Of a stretch of 64,000 nucleotides of DNA, positions 61,402 to 64,000 are shown in pieces. Positions within the stretch are counted from its first letter, which is position 1, and every line of letters starts with the position of its first letter. The translations under genes were made by a program, and so were the position numbers. The DNA lies in the NCBI RefSeq assembly GCF_000175635.1, contig NZ_ACVP01000008.1:1-64000 (forward strand), read 5' to 3'. Origin of the DNA: Corynebacterium tuberculostearicum SK141. GTDB lineage: Bacteria; Actinomycetota; Actinomycetes; Mycobacteriales; Mycobacteriaceae. Under the pieces are notes generated by a model. The model had not been told where the DNA came from, ran no database searches, and was given only the letters and a program-made list of their open reading frames with translations.

Positions 61402-62098
61402 CCGAGTCCGGCGCAATCTCCGTAAAGCCGGCGTCTACGATGACCACGGCGCCGTCCTGCGCACAGGCAGTGCGAAAATCTTCTCCGGACACCTCGCGAA
61501 CCGAAAGCATAAAACCGGTGCCGGCCCAGGCACGGGCCTCCCCCACCGACATCGCCGCGGCGAGCATCATCGAACCGTGGCCCACCTGCGCTGCGGCCTT
61601 GCCGGCAGACATGTCGAGGCTGCGGTCGACGTAGATGACGGGGGCGTCGCCAAGCGGGGCTCCCGGCTCATCATAGGCAAGCTCAGTGTGACCGATCTGC
61701 AGCTTGCCGATGAGCGGATCCACCTCCCCCACGGCCGAAGGCGCGAAGGCCCGGGCACGGTCCTCCACAGTCACGCCCGGCAGGCTCTGCACATCGCGCC
61801 AGGCCTTATTTCGCGCCCGACGGGCGATCTTGCGGATGCGGTGGCCGTACCACTGGCCCAGGGCGTGGGCGAAGGCCCCGTCCTCCCCCGCGCGCTCGTC
61901 CAGGCACACGGCCACAACGGCGCGAGCGGCCGCCTCCAGCACCTCCGTGCGCGCCGGCGGCTCCTGCTTTGGCAGGTTAAGCGCAATCTGCATCGCTTGG
62001 ATAGTGGCCGGCTCGTCGGGGTTTTCTGGGTCATCGCGCCACGAGCGCGAATCACAGGCTTCTACCAAGCGCTGGTGGGCGATTTCAAACTTATCCAC
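61367..62098 (-). CDS. Pth2-type peptidyl-tRNA hydrolase domain protein
   Basis: The 243-residue protein has a C-terminal Pth2 domain (about residues 150-240) with YVDRSLDMSAGKAAAQVGHG, where the Lys and His region resembles the catalytic centre of archaeal/eukaryotic Pth2. An N-terminal segment (about 1-140) is helical and not assignable. The GTG at 62098 has GAGGAGG upstream. It overlaps serB by 8 bp and the convergent dinG by 35 bp. Confidence 0.84.
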   Translation of the reverse strand: MDKFEIAHQRLVEACDSRSWRDDPENPDEPATIQAMQIALNLPKQEPPARTEVLEAAARAVVAVCLDERAGEDGAFAHALGQWYGHRIRKIARRARNKAWRDVQSLPGVTVEDRARAFAPSAVGEVDPLIGKLQIGHTELAYDEPGAPLGDAPVIYVDRSLDMSAGKAAAQVGHGSMMLAAAMSVGEARAWAGTGFMLSVREVSGEDFRTACAQDGAVVIVDAGFTEIAPDSATVCALRRPIA

Positions 62099-63272
62099 GA
62101 ACGACCTCCTCGGCCGGAATTCCCAAAATCTGAAGTACCTCATCCAACCGCCGGTGATTTACCGAGGTATCCGCCACTTCTTGCAGCGCCGGCTTAGCGT
62201 TAAAGGCGATGCCCAGCCCCGCGGCGGTAATCATATCGATGTCATTGGCGCCGTCGCCCACGGCGACCGTCTGCCGCATGCCCACTCCGGAATCCGCGGC
62301 GAACTCCCGCAGGAATTCCTCCTTGGCCTTGCGGTCAACCACCTTGCCGGTGACGCGGCCGGTGAGCTTGCCATCGGCGATCTCCAAGGTATTGGCGCGG
62401 ACGTAATCTAAGTGCATTTCTGCGGCTAGGTCCTCTAAAACTTGGATGAACCCACCGGAGACCACGGCGGTGCGATAACCGATGTGGTTGAGCGTGGCAA
62501 TGGTCTCGCGGGCACCGGGGGTCAGCTGAATCTCGCGGGCCACCTCATCAATGATGGAAGCATCCAGGCCGGCCAGAACGGCCACACGCTCGCGTAGGGA
62601 CTCCTCAAAATCCAACTCGCCGCGCATAGCCCGGGCCGTGATGGCGGCAACCTCTTCTTCCTTGCCGGCGTGCGCGGCCAGCATCTCGATGACCTCGCCT
62701 TGAATGAGGGTGCTATCGCAGTCGAAGCAGACGAGGCGCTTGGAACGCCGGCCCAGACCCGCCGGTTCGATGGCAATGTCGATACCAATCTGCTGTGCCA
62801 GCTCTGCCAGCGCCTGGCGTACGGGTGCCGCGGAACCATCGAGGGACAAGAAAAGCTCCAGCCCGGTCAGCGGAGAGGTGGACAGCCCGCGGATGCGATC
62901 GATATTGGCATCGAAATTGGCCAATACGCGGGCGACCTCCTCGACGTGGTGGGCGGTTACTTCCGTTCCCATGAGGACCACCGCATGCGTGGAGCGAGCT
63001 CGCGCGCTAGATTCCTCCTCTCGCACGTCCACGGATACCTGCTGCCCGTAGATGCTCAAGGTATTGCGCAATCCCTGTGAAATCTGCTCGGCGCGCGTAC
63101 GGGGAATGCGGGTATGGGCAGCGAGGGTGATGCGACCGGAAAAGATGGCCTGTTCGACGTCGACAAGCGCGGCGCTATAAGACGCCAAGACGCGGAAGAA
63201 GGCCGCCGAGACCCCAGGCTTGTCCGGCCCGGTGGTGGTAATGACGGCATAGGTATCAGCTTGGGTACTCAC
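62091..63272 (-). CDS. serB: Phosphoserine phosphatase with N-terminal ACT domain
   Basis: This HAD phosphatase makes L-serine from phosphoserine. The 393-residue protein has an ACT-type N-terminal half (residues 1-185) and the HAD motif FDCDSTLIQGEV. GATAAT at 63280-63285 ends seven bases before the GTG at 63272, so the start may be leaderless. A reading from 63281 would add three residues. Its 8-bp overlap with the Pth2-like gene suggests one transcript. Confidence 0.93.
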   Translation of the reverse strand: MSTQADTYAVITTTGPDKPGVSAAFFRVLASYSAALVDVEQAIFSGRITLAAHTRIPRTRAEQISQGLRNTLSIYGQQVSVDVREEESSARARSTHAVVLMGTEVTAHHVEEVARVLANFDANIDRIRGLSTSPLTGLELFLSLDGSAAPVRQALAELAQQIGIDIAIEPAGLGRRSKRLVCFDCDSTLIQGEVIEMLAAHAGKEEEVAAITARAMRGELDFEESLRERVAVLAGLDASIIDEVAREIQLTPGARETIATLNHIGYRTAVVSGGFIQVLEDLAAEMHLDYVRANTLEIADGKLTGRVTGKVVDRKAKEEFLREFAADSGVGMRQTVAVGDGANDIDMITAAGLGIAFNAKPALQEVADTSVNHRRLDEVLQILGIPAEEVVRG

Positions 63273-63311
63273 GCCGCCCATTATCGCACGTGGGGCAAAT
63301 AAGATACGCCA

Positions 63312-63352
63312 AAGCCGCCTCCCACGGCCCGTTGCGGGTTGGGAGGCGGCTT
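63312..63352 (-). terminator. Hairpin terminator after ctaD
   Basis: Perfect 13-bp arms at 63312-63324 and 63340-63352 with a 15-nt loop lie about 32 bp past the ctaD stop, upstream of serB. The minus-strand tail (TTTGG) is short. Confidence 0.75.
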
Positions 63353-63384
63353 AAGTCAGGAGTGCTTTAGCGAGTTATATCGCT

Positions 63385-64000
63385 TTAGTGGCTACCCACG
63401 TGTGCTTCTTCGCGCATGCGCTGAACCATGTGCGGGTAGTGCAGCTCGAACGCTGGGCGCTCGGAGCGGATACGCGGCAGCGACACGAAGTTGTGGCGCG
63501 GCGGCGGGCAGGAGGTTGCCCACTCGAGGGAGTTGCCGTAGCCCCATGGGTCATCCACGGTGACGATCTCGCCGTAGCGCCAGGACTTGAATACGTTCCA
63601 CACCAGCGGGATAACGGAAGCGCCGAGGACGAAGGAGAAGATGGTGGAAATCTGGTTGAAGACCGTGAAGCCATCGGACTCCAAGTAGTCAGCGTAACGA
63701 CGCGGCATACCCATGTTGCCGACCCAGTGCTGAACCAGGAAGGTGCCGTGGAAGCCGATGAAGGTCAACCAGAAGTGAATCTTGCCCAGACGCTCGTCCA
63801 GCATGCGGCCGGTCATCTTCGGGAACCAGAAGTACAGGCCGGCGAAGGCGGAGAACACAACCGTACCGAACAGGGTGTAGTGGAAGTGCGCAATTAGGAA
63901 GTAGGACTCAGCCAGCTGGAAGTCCAGGGCCGGGGATGCCAGCATAACGCCGGTCATGCCGCCGAACAGGAAGGTAGCCATGAAGCCCATGGCGAAGATC
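63385..64000 (-). CDS. ctaD: Cytochrome c oxidase subunit I, C-terminal part (truncated by window edge)
   Basis: The haem-copper oxidase subunit I C-terminal portion is present, with about 205 residues in the window. HFHYTLFG carries the His ligands of the haem a and a3 sites. [22 protein letters not shown] and [14 protein letters not shown] are typical CtaD sequences. The N-terminus lies beyond 64000. This is the main subunit of the respiratory aa3-type oxidase. Confidence 0.96.
   Translation of the reverse strand, partial: IFAMGFMATFLFGGMTGVMLASPALDFQLAESYFLIAHFHYTLFGTVVFSAFAGLYFWFPKMTGRMLDERLGKIHFWLTFIGFHGTFLVQHWVGNMGMPRRYADYLESDGFTVFNQISTIFSFVLGASVIPLVWNVFKSWRYGEIVTVDDPWGYGNSLEWATSCPPPRHNFVSLPRIRSERPAFELHYPHMVQRMREEAHVGSH

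Overview
This 64 kb window is chromosomal DNA from a high-GC actinobacterium, almost certainly a Corynebacterium. The evidence is a relative of the mycothiol-linked DsbA-like nitroreductase, DtxR-type and McbR-type operators, several apparently leaderless GTG starts, and two long blocks with the Mycobacterium tuberculosis gene order (recalled, not searched). Block one is rpiB, DsbA-like, pepN, then glbO and the Rv2474c-like, thioesterase, ettA and ssb genes (Rv2465c-Rv2478c region). Block two is DUF3817, rdgB, rph, Rv1339-like, murI, rhomboid, P1 peptidase, DUF2017, clpS, pncB and dinG (Rv1342c-Rv1329 region). The genus call is an inference; the species cannot be named from the sequence alone. 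I see no insertion sequence, prophage, CRISPR array or rRNA.

Layout. 1-6.9 kb: rpiB, a small membrane protein, an Excalibur lipoprotein, the DsbA-like protein, pepN, a GntR regulator and an SDR. 7-16.6 kb: a peptide-type ABC importer operon ending in a CMD/AhpD fusion protein, divergent from an FAD/NAD(P)-binding protein and followed by metB. Two near-perfect McbR-type operators lie between the divergent genes, so the locus looks like a sulfur-controlled uptake and oxidation system. 16.7-25.4 kb: MscS channel, truncated haemoglobin, ald, the Rv2474c-to-ssb block and a CopD-CtaG fusion. 25.4-32.5 kb: LysR, two SDR/AGCS-type metabolic genes, orn, an LLM flavoenzyme, an L,D-transpeptidase and tRNA-Arg, tRNA-His and tRNA-Lys. 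32.5-38.4 kb: a DtxR-box iron-siderophore importer, glutaminase-STAS, DUF3618, bcp and a TetR regulator. 38.4-45.4 kb: an HNH protein, bioA-bioD, a POT transporter, an SPFH protein and a proline iminopeptidase-like hydrolase. 45.4-51.5 kb: an anaerobic pyruvate formate-lyase operon and a purine permease fused to an OHCU-decarboxylase-like domain. 51.5-64 kb: tRNA-Leu, the second mycobacteria-like block, a Pth2-type hydrolase, serB and the 3' end of ctaD.

The most notable system is the pyruvate formate-lyase. The large subunit stops just before the glycyl-radical domain, and that domain is encoded by a separate 83-residue gene with its own ribosome binding site, followed by the activase gene. 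The enzyme therefore looks like an obligate two-piece PFL. Next in interest are the McbR-type ABC/AhpD/FAD locus, the permease-OHCU fusion with altered catalytic positions, and an LLM gene whose start codon lies inside the terminator hairpin of the upstream L,D-transpeptidase gene.
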